In this document: in pieces, positions 1 through 11,749 of the stretch
Position numbering within the stretch: the first letter of the stretch is position 1
How the letters are laid out: every line of letters starts with the position of its first letter
Source of the DNA: Opisthorchis felineus
Taxonomy: Eukaryota; Platyhelminthes; Trematoda; Opisthorchiida; Opisthorchiidae
Direction: 5' to 3'
NCBI GenBank assembly: GCA_004794785.1
Contig: SJOL01006673.1
Coordinates: 148,221 to 212,220, forward strand
Length of the DNA stretch: 64,000 nucleotides
Translations under genes and position numbers: made by a program
Notes under the pieces: model-generated
Told to the model about the DNA's origin: nothing
The model's database searches: none
Seen by the model: only the letters and a program-made list of their open reading frames with translations

Positions 1-3000
1 AAGGTGGCAGGAAAAAATCACTACTGTTTGTACAGTCTTCCTATGAAGTACCTAGTGCATTAACAAACGCCCGTCGGTTATGGTCATGATGTAATGGGGG
101 ATCAATCTGTAGACGTCACATATCCTCCACGCATATGGAAAACTGTACCGCACAACGCAGTCCGCTTCGCAGTTTTGCACAAGCGACCCACAAAGGTTGA
201 TGATAAACCAAGTGAATGCAAATGGGGGAATTCAAATCTAAGCTTCGAGATTCAGGTATCACCTTTATCAGTCACATTATCATCAGAGCTAACGCAACTT
301 TCCAATTACGTACACTACTCCACGGTTTCTAGTGTTCTAAGTGATTCGTAAGGGGTGCGTCCCAGTGTATGACATCATGCATGCGAAGCACACGCCAAAA
401 ACCTGCTCCGTTCACTCTATCTTGTCTGAAAATAACACCTATATAAGACACATCGACCGTGCTCTCACTAGCACTGTTGATTTCACCAGCACTGAGCGAT
501 GTAAATAGGCAAGTGATGTTGATCAAGTAGGCTAGAAAAGCAAGTCAAATAGGATACACACATAGATCAAGTTATTCTAAAACTAACTCGCATTTGGCAC
601 CAGTAGTATGGGGATGCCAAAAAAAGTGTGACTGCATCACAAACACATGGAAGATCTGAAGAACGTAACGGAAAATCAAATAAGCATTTCGATAGCCACG
701 ACTGTGCTGCCAGCCACGTTTCTCAACCGATTCGGTACTAACACATGATCGGTGAGTGACACTAAATTCAGAGGGATTGCAGAGAACACACAGAGCAGTC
801 AGATTACCGTGGTTACACTGCTGAGAACGAATTCTCTCATGAAGTATCACGATCGTAGTAACAATCTTCAAAGATTGCAACCACCACCGCCGGGTTGCAG
901 ACGTTTGGTAACGAATGGCCAGTGAATTGGGTAATGGCCAAACATAACCGTGAAATGAGATCTTGCTGCCTATAATGCATGGCCAGGAATAACATCGGTA
1001 CAGAATACTCAAGAAACCCTACGTGAATACATCACACCCATTGCTAAAACTATACCAGCTTGAAATAACCACCGGAAAGCCAAGTCTATTCTTTGGTTCT
1101 GAATTCAGATCAGGCTCTTTGCGTTCGAGATGACACAAATGTTCAGGCTCGAGGTTTTGATCTAATAGCTTTTATAATGCCTTCACAACTCGACAACTCG
1201 ATTGCTTCTGTCTACACTTGAGCAGTCCAAGTGTTTCAGCCCTGGTGCTTCCTATGGATTACATGATAGTGAGGCCCTGGAAGATCGCCGAAACACCTCA
1301 CTTAAGCTTGTGTCCCCAGAATAAATCCGCATTCCTTACTGATGCAGGTGTCCTTAGAGAAAATAATAGACTGTGTATGGCAACGTTTTGCCAATCGATA
1401 ATTCAGGCTTAGAGACCAGGTGGTCATATACACTCCGGGGAAGGGAAAAGAGAGTGCAGGGTTTCAATTTAAAACGAAGAAAGGTCGGAATCCCCAATAA
1501 AAATCAATCAACGGTTATGGGATTTCCGTACCTAGCTGCCGTGCGATTTAACAGGAGCACGGAAGCTGGCATGGCATGGTGACCAGGTTCAGAGAGCAAC
1601 AATAAAAAGACCCCTCCCCCAAGGAAGCAATAAACCAAAAGTAACCTGCTCAGAAAGGAAAACATCTAACAAATCACATGGCTCTTAAATCGACGAAGAC
1701 ATCACCCGCGGAGCCAGTCGACAACAGAGCACGTGACGTAAATTGCGTGATTGAAGAAGATTGGTGCTATGTCCTGCTTAGATGTGAGTTGGTCACTACT
1801 GCTCAGCTACCCCAGGCAAAATGGTATAGTTTTCAACTACTAACCAGAAGGTCGCGGGTTAGAATCATCCTAAAGATTTGTGAGACGCATACAGAAAGAA
1901 TGCAAAAGCACCACGATTCTTGATTTGACAGGACGGGAGTTAAAAAATAACAATGAAGAAGGATGTGAAGCATCAGTACTCGCATCTTTTCGCTTATCTA
2001 CAGTATGTACTTAACGAACAGAGCAAGTCAGTAAAAACGCGACGGCAGACATGGCAGAAATGTACTTTTATCTGTAAAGCTTATGGTTGTATGTGGACCG
2101 AGATACTGCCAAGACGCCAAAACATAGACGGAAGGTTGATTAGAGCCCTCAAACAAAGCCTGACATTAAGGCAGCGGTGTTTCGCCTGAGAGTGCCGAAG
2201 TAGTGCAAAATTAAGGAATATGTAGCATATGTTCCAAACCCAAACCAGAAGTGCCAGAAGACTGTTAGTCTAATCCTGTCCATTAATTAACCGGGAACAC
2301 AAGGCCCTGCAAGTGTCGCACGGATGATCCCCAGTATAGCTTGATGGGTGAGGGAGGTGCACAAACCGACACAACGTTGTGACGGTCAGATGTCAGTAAA
2401 TGAGTCCGAACATCGTGCCTGGAGTGATTTCATTTAATGACTAAAGTGGCGAGCCGATGTGACACGCAAGTGTAATCGAAATTCAGCTGCTTTCATGCAC
2501 AGGCCGTCAGACGGAGAAACCAAACGAGGAGAAGGCAAGTTGTGGGATGTGTGGAATTTAAAGCTCAGAATGCAACTCCTTCTCTAGCTTGGGATGTTAC
2601 AGGAGTAGGAACAAAGGGCAAAAAACTCCCAGTTTACTTCTGAGCAGGGATACTAGGAAATAACGGTGAGTCTCGAAAACCATGTAACGTGGTCTTCGCT
2701 ATTTCGTGGGTTACTTTAGGACAACGTCTGTTTAAGAAGTCGACAGCCGTGGGCACCGATTACGGGATTGGATGAATAACATCGTGAGATGAACCCTCAA
2801 TACAAGTCAATTAGATCACGAAAAGAAACACCGGAAAACAGCGAGAAGTAAACAAGAGTCTGTGCGACCCAGGAAAACTTACGCTGCGGCATAAGATCCT
2901 TCTGCTTTGGCCAAGTCGAGGAAATCACCATCAGAATCACGAGGAATTGAACTCCTATGAATGCAGATTGCGACAGAAATCAATATGCGTGCAAGAAGTA

Positions 3001-4277
3001 ATTCAGAATGGAGCGTAGACAACAAAAGTACAGCAATGGGTGGCCATGTGTGTAAGAATAAAATGTTAGGAACCGACACACACACAATCATCACAAGCAT
3101 CGAATGAGGGAAATTCTATGGAAATGTCGACTGAAAGCCTTGCGTAACCAAAACACTTGGATCAATCAAACCCTGGGGCTCAGTCGCGCCATCAACGTAG
3201 CACTCCAAAGTCAAACCGAGCAGAACTCTTCGTGTTATGCATCCTCAAAGAACGACGAGGATGCGTGTAAAACCAGGAGTGCGCACATCATCACATCCAT
3301 CCAAATGTCAGCTTACAGATGAAGCAAAAACACCGAGCTCCAATGCGCTTTGAAAGCGACCATTGAAGAAATACGGTAATATTAGTTGGCGTCTTGACAG
3401 TTAGAAAATCAAGTTTTGAAGAAAAAAAAACTATTAGAATGAATGCGAAATTGCCTACACGTCAGTGATGCAGTAGTGCCTGGGTAAGCAATAAATATCA
3501 AACACTGGATTAAATAATCTGTTAATTTGGCGCACCGGCAGTGAGACGTTGAGGTCTGAGTCAGACCACAGTCAGCTGCGTGGAACATTCGAAAGTAAAC
3601 TTGGTTTTAGGTTTTAGCTGGTTATTCCATTGTACCGACAGCTTGGTCACTCTTCGGCTGTTGATGTGTCCCAGCCGAATTTTTTTTGCGTAAATAAGAG
3701 CACTAGATTCTACAGAACAGGATGCGAAAAATTTGACGGTAGGTTAGGCCAGAAAAATTGTTACACCTCAACTTGCGTAGTAATATGCACTGAGGGTTGA
3801 TCAGCTGGTTGTTGCCAAGCCTGGCAACTGGCTTGCCAATGTTTCGTCACCATCACTGAGAAGTGAAGACGTTCTCTCCAGTGGCGATGGGAGGCATACA
3901 AGTTAATAAGCAAACTTGGCGAACAGATCAGCAGCCATCTGATCAATTTCCAGCAAAATACATCAGGGCTGTCAAGATTGCAATGCACAAACTATTCGCC
4001 AAAAATGTACGTAGGCCGCCAACCACTCGCATGTGGGTATAGGGTCAACTCCTCCTGCGAATACGCTGCTTATGTGAACCTAGAACTTTACTGTGTTTCT
4101 CGTTTTACCTCGTATGACGGAAGTGTCGATAAGATATGCATCCGAATAGGTAACGCAGTTACGGCGTCGTTACAATCCCTTGGGAGACGTCAGAATGTCA
4201 ATTGTCCCACAGCGAACCCGTTACTGGTCGAATACGGCCAAGTTGTGTATTGCGTAGAAAAGTATAAAGCTAGTATG
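1..4277. other. Intergenic stretch, no gene recognised
   Basis: Short reading frames occur on both strands, but none shows a recognisable domain, a codon pattern unlike the background, or a credible exon structure. The longest, 3978-4355 on the plus strand (125 codons), runs into the Gypsy 5' LTR, so at least its end is not native coding sequence. I see no tRNA, rRNA or array here. Confidence 0.5.
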
Positions 4278-4282
4278 CTACA

Positions 4283-4561
4283 TGTCAGAAAGATCAGATT
4301 CCTGAAGATTATCCCAGAATACCCGAAATCTGCTGAGACCCTCAAACTTCACTAAACGCCGAACAGACGGCCTTGGGTCAAAGTCAGACAGTGCGAGACA
4401 GCCTTGGATCGAGGTCAGACAGTGCCCCCTGAATATATAGCGTGAGGCCGTTGTACCTTTCGTACTCACTCGCTTGTCCGCAATAAACCTGTGCTCTTTG
4501 TAGGCGAGTCTTTTTTTTCCGAAACTAGGCAGTGGAGCGGGCACAGCAATCAGATACAACA
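4283..4561 (+). repeat. 5' LTR of the Gypsy element
   Basis: This 279-bp LTR aligns with 6836-7082. It carries a TATA-like TATATA at 4434-4439 and an AATAAA polyadenylation signal at 4482-4487, both conserved in the other LTR. It is 32 bp longer than its partner because a CAGAC-CCTTGG-GTCAGACAGTG unit near 4365-4424 is present twice. The LTRs also differ by many substitutions, so the insertion is not recent. Confidence 0.93.
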
Positions 4562-4614
4562 GACTGGCGACTCAGCAGATACAACAGACTGGCGACGCCC
4601 GAACCCACGAAACC
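4562..4614 (+). other. Leader with primer-binding-site candidate
   Basis: The leader between the 5' LTR and the Gag start contains TGGCGAC twice, at about 4565 and 4590. The second is followed by GCCCGAAC and has the TGG expected for pairing with a tRNA CCA end. A 21-bp segment (4551-4571) is repeated at 4576-4596, so the LTR end and the primer site have been duplicated together. CsRn1 relatives are reported to use tRNA-Trp, but the match here is too loose for me to name the tRNA. Confidence 0.55.
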
Positions 4615-5515
4615 ATGACAATAACTGCTGAAGCGTTGAAGAAAATTCTGCTGCAACAACAAAATCAGTTTGAAGCGGCGCAACTGCGTTTGGTGGAAAT
4701 CTTGACGCAGCAACTCAAAATTCGACCACCGAATTCCGCTGCAGATGCAAATTCAGTCGACTCGATCGCCAACAGCATCACGGAGTTCCATTATGACCCT
4801 GATGCTGGTCTAACCTTCGATTCGTGGTTCAGACGTTACGATGATATTTTCCAAGTCAAACTGAAGCACAAAGATGATGTATGGAAAGTGCGCTTATTGC
4901 TCAAAGAACACGCGAGATCTGAATTTTGACAAAACCGTGCAGCGGTTCTCAACAATTTTTGGTAAGCGTTCGTCTTTGTTTAATATTCGCTACCAACGTA
5001 TGAAAGTGGAGAAAAAGGAATCTGAAGACTGTATCACTTATGCCGGTAGAGTCAATCTTGAATATGAACAATTCAAGCTATCTACCATGACGGAAGACCA
5101 GTTCAAGTGTCTTATTTTCATACGTGGCCTTCAGTCGCATTCAGAGAGTGATATCAGAGCCAGGCTATTGAACAAGATTGAACAATCTCCCGAGGTAACG
5201 CTGCAGTCCATTACTCACAAGTGCCAGCGCCTCTCGCTTTTAATATTGCCAAGACGACTTCGAGGCAACCTCCCTTGACGGCCAATTCGAACTGAGAAAA
5301 GCCCCTGTCGGCATGCTGGCAATGCGGCGAATGACATTTTGTGCGATTGTCTCTATAAAAAGCACAAATGTTCAGTGTGCAATCGACGTGGGCACAAGGA
5401 AAGACAGTGCCGGACGCGAAAAGCTAGCCGAAGACGCAGCCAAACCCGGAGGTGAGGAAGCAGACGAAAGCAGTCAAAACTACGATCTAAACCAACCGTT
5501 GCCATCGAACCAGAA
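4615..5515 (+). pseudogene. Gag remnant of the Gypsy element
   Basis: Gag would package the RNA. Translation starts at the ATG at 4615, and the first 104 codons hold a helical N-terminus and the FDSWFRRYDDIF segment seen in fluke Gypsy Gags. A frameshift near 4910 moves the reading into the second frame, where motifs such as SLFNIRYQRMK and MTEDQFKCLIFIRGLQ continue the capsid-like region to a TGA at 5276. A perfect CX2CX4HX4C zinc knuckle (CSVCNRRGHKERQC) lies at 5369-5410 in the same frame. Another stop follows near 5450. The gene is broken by one frameshift and at least two stops. Confidence 0.88.
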
Positions 5516-6578
5516 GTCTGTGCTGTGGTCTTGGAGACCATGAACCAACTACCCGTGACTTTTGACACAGTCCGCGATGCCACCAAAAATGACAGCGTAC
5601 TACAAATGGCAATGGAGTATCAACAATCCAGCTGGCCAACAACCTGTTCATCAGGAGAACTCCAGCAACTTTTCCAACGACGGAGTTCATTATCTATTGT
5701 CAGTGGCTGTCTTGTCTTTGGTGGCCGAATCATCGTTCACACCAAACTTCGCCGCCGGGTCCTAGCACAGTTCCACAATGGACGTCTAGGGATAAGCCAC
5801 ATGAAGGCCTTCACTCACAGCTATGTTTATTGGCCCCGTATGGATGAGCGCATGGAGCAGGTATGTCGGAGTCGTTTCCGATGTGCAGCTGCCCAGAAGT
5901 TACCCGACCGAAATTCGCCGCAGCCTTGGCCATAACCAGAAAAACCATCGTCGCGCATCCATGTGGATTTTGCCGGAACAATTAACGGACAAAGCTTCCT
6001 CATCGTTGTCGATGCATTCAGTAAGTGGCCTGAAGCCCTCACTATGTCTGGGACAACAACGATGGCAGCCGTCACTAAACTGCGGCATTTGTTTTCAATA
6101 TTCGGTATCCCGGAGACGATTGTGTCCGATAATGGTACTCAGTTCACATCCCATCAGTTTGGTGAATTCGTTCGAAGGCACGGCATCACACACGTTACTT
6201 CCCCACCATTCCATCCCCAATCCAAAGGTAAAGCTGAATGGTTCGTAGACACTTTTAAACGCGCGTTGACAAAAGCAGAAAGGGAAGGGACCACGGTAGA
6301 AGTCCTGGATACGTTCCTGCTGAATTATAGAGCAACTCCTAATCCACAGTCTCCGGACGGTCGCTCTCCAGCAGAGGTTATGAAGAACAGACGGTTGCGA
6401 CTTACCCATGACGCTATCTTGCCAACACTTACGTGTTTTCAATCACTGACAAGAGGGAAACCAACGTTCAGGCCTGTTAACTATGTGCTTGTGAGGGACT
6501 GTCGCCCTGAGCACCGAAACTGGTCTGTTGGAATCGTTCTCAAAAGAATCGGTAAGGTGATTTATAACGTCCGGGTAT
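5516..6578 (+). pseudogene. Pol remnant: RNase H tail plus integrase
   Basis: The frame resumes at ETMNQLPVTFDTV, a segment normally after RNase H, directly beside Gag sequence, so PR, RT and most of RH are gone. A degraded HHCC zinc-binding region (HNGRLGISH, YWPRMDERME, CRSRFRC) precedes a TAA at about 5933. From 5963 an open frame of 205 codons holds the integrase core. HVDFAG carries the first Asp, VSDNGTQF the second, and GKAEWFV the Glu, with 35 residues between the last two, the normal DD35E spacing. Gag (after its frameshift), the knuckle and the integrase all share one frame, so the deletion left the frame intact. Three catalytic acids are present, but the stop upstream separates them from the zinc domain. 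Confidence 0.92.
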
Positions 6579-6823
6579 GATCATTGATATGGAAACGGCA
6601 TGTCAATCAGCTACGGCCAACTGAGTGCCCGATCCCAAATGCGGAAGAACAGTTACTAGACCTTAACCTGCTGATCGAAACCTTTGATCCCCCAAGACCG
6701 GCACCCATAGCCACTGCTTAACGTGTACCGCCCAAGACAACCAAGGCGCCGTACTGGTCGCGCTAGAAAACTGGTGGAGCCTTTTCAACTTGATCCGCGC
6801 CGACAATTTTACGTTGAACGGCC
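6579..6823 (+). pseudogene. Degraded C-terminal tail of Pol
   Basis: After the TGA at 6578 the same frame continues with WKRHVNQLRPTECP, the conserved end of the integrase in this clade. A second recognisable piece follows in another frame from 6723, with basic runs (RPRQPRRRTGRARK) and FQLDPRRQFYVERPKERGV near the polypurine tract. Frameshifts and stops separate the pieces, so this is decayed coding sequence. Confidence 0.75.
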
Positions 6824-6835
6824 AAAAGAGAGAGG
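6824..6835 (+). other. Polypurine tract
   Basis: The 12 bases AAAAGAGAGAGG are all purines and end exactly where the 3' LTR begins with TG. This is the standard position of the plus-strand primer in LTR elements. Confidence 0.9.
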
Positions 6836-7082
6836 TGTCAGGAAGGTGATTCCTGAACATTATCCCATGCTACCCGAAACCTACTTAAACCCTCAAACTC
6901 TACCAAAAACCGATCAGACAGCCTTGGATCAAGGTCAGATAGGTGCACGCTGAATATATAGCGCAAGGCCGTTGTACTTTTCGCACTAACTCGCTTGTTC
7001 GCAATAAAGCTGTTGTGTTCCTGATCGGCGAGTTTTCTTCCGGCACTAGGCACTGGAGTGGGGACAGCAGTCAGATATAACA
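6836..7082 (+). repeat. 3' LTR of the Gypsy element
   Basis: This 247-bp LTR pairs with 4283-4561. TATATA lies at 6955-6960 and AATAAA at 7003-7008. It has a single copy of the unit that is doubled in the 5' LTR, so this is probably the ancestral form. The sequence after it repeats the CTACA target site. Confidence 0.94.
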
Positions 7083-7087
7083 CTACA

Positions 7088-9962
7088 CGAGCGGGTTGGA
7101 GGAACCCAGAGTGTTGTTAACACCATGGACACCTGGGTCAACAGGTCTAGGAAGAATAGTTGAAGTAGAAGAGATCTGATTGGTAGGGGCGGATATGAAC
7201 AGAGCAGAAACACCGGTTTTATGAGACAAATATTATCATTTTAGCTTCAAACGTGTCAGTATTATACCTGAAACGATCCCAATATTTTGATAATCTGTTG
7301 AGTGTCTCCCTCACACTACTCGGCTCCGTTCCTTGCTGTTTTCACATCCAATTTCATGGCTTTAGGAACCACTTTTGGACTAATCACCTCACCGTAATCC
7401 AGCAGATCACTCAGACTAACTATCTTTGGTCTGCTTACTACGTAACGATGAAGCACAACAAAACTGATCACATGCACAGTGTGTAAACACAGTATGACTC
7501 CCTTCTGGTCACTATATGGATCAGTTTGGTGTTGTTCCTCCGTGATCTTCACTGCAGTCACATGAGCTGAGATCAGCTTCGTTTGTCAGCGCACCTTGGT
7601 ACCGTGTACCACGATACGTTGATTCAAGCTGCACAATTTCATTCGCCTGGGAAAGGGGCAGCGATAGGAGGATAGCCATGCATTGGAGGCAACGGCTGAG
7701 AGTTAATCGATGTCAGGTCACTTTTACTTTCCGCAAGGAGGAATCGCGTCAGCTACTCACCAAAGACGACAGCCTTCTTGCACACGCGCCGCAGGCTGCG
7801 CCATTGATAAGTGTTTATCAATGCCCTATCCCGAAGTCCCCAGCCATGAAGGTAGCTATCAACCCATCTGACGCACCTCGGCAATGCCAGTCAGCTGTTC
7901 ACACTAGACCCAGCATTAACTAAACCGGATGATAAGGCCACCGACATTCCAAGAATAGACGAAAGAAATGGTACGGCTAGGGAACTTGATAGGCGACGCT
8001 TCCTATCCATTCACTGGGGATCATTTTTGGCTACTGGTTTATATGAAGGTAGAGTGTCCGTGTGGATATTCAAATCACCATCTTGCTGGGTAAGTCGTCT
8101 GACTGCTTCATTGAGGGCTACTGCTATAGCCCTCGGCCAAAGATGCACTTTCAAATCACAACGCTTGGGGCACAAAAAGAGATCTAACAGAAGACCACCA
8201 TGTCTCAAGTCCACCATCCTCAACAACAAAAGAGGTCGAATAAAACTCAAAGGAAAGTCCCGATCTATATACCGCGATTGCGGATTAGTCCGTCAACCAG
8301 CAGAAACACTCACGAAAGATGTCTCACATGCTAAGCATGTGGAGCCAACTGGATTAGATTGTCAGCTGTGCGAACGCACCCGTTTTAGGACAAAACCACG
8401 AAGACTGCCGGCAAGGAGTAGATGGATTACAAGGTGCACAAGCAGGATAAAAGAGAGTAGTCGAGTTCGTGCGGCGTCAGACAGTACAGACCCACAGAGC
8501 AGGTGCGGCCGCGCATGGAGTTTCCACCAAACGAAGGGTGAGTGCCACAACTACGCTCGATCTAAGTAATACCTGAATCATTCGGTCAGTATTGTGGTAG
8601 AACATTGATTGGAACCTCCCGCGACAGATGAATTAGAGGGTTAAAAAACTAGAACTCAATTAAGTACTCGATTATACGGTTGTAGACGCTGACAGAGGGC
8701 TATTTCCGTAGATCAGTGACGCATGGACACAGCCTTTAGATTATTATTTAAAAAAGGTTCGTCTGGACTGATCCCATCTGCTTTTAGTGTAGACAGAATT
8801 TTGCGCGGAGGGTTGCGTTCCTTGGCTGCTAACGCACTTCGGTATCTCAGTTGACTCAAAAACCACAGTCACACACCTAGGACTGACTACTTAAGTGTTA
8901 ACGTGTACAACTTTGAAACACTCTAAGCACGCAATCGTGTGCAACACAGCTAACTTGACAGCATTTGAAAAGGTGAATGGCTGAAAGCTGGTCCATGTCA
9001 CACTTAGCTGTTTCACTCAATGAAAGCTCCGCTTTAAAGCACCAAACAGAGAGAAGGGTGGGACCTGGCACATCAGTGCGCATGCATGGAGCAATTACTT
9101 TTTCACTGGAAAGACATCATGACTCAGGAAAGCGAGGAAGATATTTCGATGCAGAATCAAACCATGACATGCCGACACATGATCTTCAGCCTGAGAGAGA
9201 TTTGAACCACTATCTATCGCCGGTAACTTTTCCATTTGTCAAGGTTACGTGGTCTTGCAACCGAACGCCTTGTCAACGATGGGCAAACGATGAATACAGA
9301 GTAAGCTGAGAGAGGGAACGCATACTGTCACTCGCACATTCTCGTGCCCCACAGAGAGCGCGAAATAATTGTGCTGTCATCCATTTTTGCTTGCGGTTTT
9401 ATTTCGAATGTCTGGACCATTTTCGGGGAGTACGTGAAACAATAACAGCTGCGCTCTACCATGCAACAATACAGTCTTTGCACGTTAAGGTGAAGTTAGG
9501 TGCAAAAAACTGTGCGGTCACGTATAGAAAGCTCGTAGTTCTAGGTTAGTTAGGTCAAACGCATTACTTCCCATTTCACTGAGGCGTTATTTAAAATGAT
9601 GGAACGGCATTTGCTAGAGTTTTGGTGTGTCCTTTTGTACTTCTCGCCAGATACATTAAAGGGTACCTAATGAGTTCCTCTTGCGTAAGGGGGACCAGCT
9701 ACTAGGTGACAGCCTTGCGGTGCCATTAGGTTAAATCAAGGGTGTGTGCACCAGATTATATAGGCATACAAGATCCACTGTAACTGACGGCTTTTCATGT
9801 AACGACACCCTCTCCAATACGACTGTATACTTGGCACAAGAAGCGCAACTAACAGGAACTTCGTGCGACTCGTCAGTCCAAGGTCCTGCAGTAGGTTGCC
9901 AGTCTTCAAGTAGCTTGAAAAACGCGTCTTGAATTAAAGGGCCGGTTGATGAAGGCTCGTGA
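7088..9962. other. Intergenic stretch, one long unexplained frame
   Basis: No family is recognisable. The longest open frame is 8027-8569 on the plus strand (180 codons), rich in Arg, Lys, Ser and Cys. It has no domain I know, and an overlapping minus-strand frame covers 8011-8250. It could be chance or an old transposon piece. Confidence 0.45.
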
Positions 9963-10752
9963 NNNNNNNNNNNNNNNNNNNNNNNNNNNNNNNNNNNNNN
10001 NNNNNNNNNNNNNNNNNNNNNNNNNNNNNNNNNNNNNNNNNNNNNNNNNNNNNNNNNNNNNNNNNNNNNNNNNNNNNNNNNNNNNNNNNNNNNNNNNNNN
10101 NNNNNNNNNNNNNNNNNNNNNNNNNNNNNNNNNNNNNNNNNNNNNNNNNNNNNNNNNNNNNNNNNNNNNNNNNNNNNNNNNNNNNNNNNNNNNNNNNNNN
10201 NNNNNNNNNNNNNNNNNNNNNNNNNNNNNNNNNNNNNNNNNNNNNNNNNNNNNNNNNNNNNNNNNNNNNNNNNNNNNNNNNNNNNNNNNNNNNNNNNNNN
10301 NNNNNNNNNNNNNNNNNNNNNNNNNNNNNNNNNNNNNNNNNNNNNNNNNNNNNNNNNNNNNNNNNNNNNNNNNNNNNNNNNNNNNNNNNNNNNNNNNNNN
10401 NNNNNNNNNNNNNNNNNNNNNNNNNNNNNNNNNNNNNNNNNNNNNNNNNNNNNNNNNNNNNNNNNNNNNNNNNNNNNNNNNNNNNNNNNNNNNNNNNNNN
10501 NNNNNNNNNNNNNNNNNNNNNNNNNNNNNNNNNNNNNNNNNNNNNNNNNNNNNNNNNNNNNNNNNNNNNNNNNNNNNNNNNNNNNNNNNNNNNNNNNNNN
10601 NNNNNNNNNNNNNNNNNNNNNNNNNNNNNNNNNNNNNNNNNNNNNNNNNNNNNNNNNNNNNNNNNNNNNNNNNNNNNNNNNNNNNNNNNNNNNNNNNNNN
10701 NNNNNNNNNNNNNNNNNNNNNNNNNNNNNNNNNNNNNNNNNNNNNNNNNNNN
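9963..10752. other. Assembly gap (N)
   Basis: A run of 790 unknown bases. Frames that cross it are meaningless. Further single Ns occur at 49021, at the end of a (TA)n tract, and at 60704 inside a LINE remnant. Confidence 1.
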
Positions 10753-10859
10753 ATTTATCAGAATTGATCTCTTATGCACAGCGAACAAGATGACGGTTGG
10801 TATCCTGGTCAATCGAGTAGTCGTCCCTGAAGAATAGATTTCAAATTGATTGAAATGCG

Positions 10860-11740
10860 ATTGAAGTGGCCCTTGTAAGAAGACAAATAAAAGAGAAGTA
10901 TCGTCCTATAAGGTGTTTGCGTATGTCATCGGACCTCCAGATTTAGCCAAGAGAGATGTTGTGAACGCCGGTTTTCAAGACAAATTCGTCAACCACATTA
11001 AAGCCGTTCACAATGTGATGAAAGCCCGGGGGCGGATTTCCGCAACTGTTTCAGTTGATTTCGAAATGGATACAGGAGTGAAGCACGGTTGTGTTCTTGC
11101 CTCGACCCCACTCAGCCTATAACTGTTAACCATCAGCGTAGAGGAGTCTCGCCAACACAAAGATGGCATACCAGTTCAATACTGGTTGGATGGTTATTTA
11201 TTTAATTGGAATTTTTTTCGGGTAAAGCACCACTGCGCAAGTCCAATGTCAGTATACAAACTTTTATGGACGATCGAGTTTTGGACTTGTAGCAGCTGGC
11301 ACCGGAAGCCCAACATGAAAAATCGAGTATTCGGCTAAGTGAAATAGTTACCTTATCAGTACACTGTTCATTGACCTAACGCGTAATGGTGGAATGAAAG
11401 CAGGAATTGCGAAGACTGGCAAGGCAGTTGGCCGTCCTTAAAAGCTCATCTGGAGGAATAATTGCTTGAGCTCAGATACAAACGCTGTGTTGTATCGGGC
11501 TGTTGTGCTGTCTTCGTGCAAAAACAAAGCCTGGGCACTATAAAGACAACCTGTTAGGATTCTTGACCGATTTCACTTGAGTAGATGCGATATATTTTTC
11601 GGATAGAAATGGGTAGTACAGCGAATCTCGAAAACAGAAGTTCGTCGCAAAGCAAAAGCTGTCGGAGTCGAATGCAGTCTGACAAAAAGCCAGCTCCGCT
11701 GGTAGGGCTACTTGAAACAAATGGTTGAAACTCGCTTTGA
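10860..11740 (+). pseudogene. LINE remnant, second family: RT and C-terminal pieces
   Basis: The frame at 10913-11122 resembles RT motif B and the sequence before it: FVNHIKAVHNVM, then MDTGVKHGCVLAS, where GVKQGC is the usual form. Further on, about 11403-11710 reads with several stops as the post-RT region of the same kind of element: GIAKTGKAVGRP, LYRAVVLSSC, RILDRFHLSRC, ISKTEVRRKAKAVG and SQLRW. The Asp-Asp catalytic motif between the two pieces is not visible, so the central part is lost or frameshifted. The gap at 9963-10752 may hide the upstream part. It belongs with the fragment at 31980-32945 and not with the other LINEs in the window. Confidence 0.8.
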
Positions 11741-11749
11741 GACGCGACG

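Larger units (their letters stand above)
4283..7082 (+). mobile_element. Ty3/Gypsy LTR retrotransposon, internally deleted (CsRn1/Boudicca-like)
   Basis: The element is bounded by two LTRs that begin TG and end CA, flanked by the same 5-bp target duplication CTACA at 4278-4282 and 7083-7087. Between them are a primer-binding-site region, a Gag remnant with a CCHC knuckle, an integrase with its DDE residues, and a polypurine tract abutting the 3' LTR. At 2.8 kb it is far shorter than a complete Gypsy element (about 5 kb), because the protease, reverse transcriptase and most of the RNase H are missing between about 5515 and 5525. Gag and integrase style match the CsRn1 clade of flukes, an assignment made from memory. 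It cannot move on its own, but it keeps the cis signals needed to be copied in trans. Confidence 0.95.

Noticed and set aside
6723..6953. Separate basic protein of 76 residues
   Set aside because: Its first half is the degraded end of the Gypsy Pol and its second half is the 3' LTR.
9934..10837. Long open frames across 9934-10837 on both strands
   Set aside because: They consist of unknown bases of the assembly gap and carry no information.
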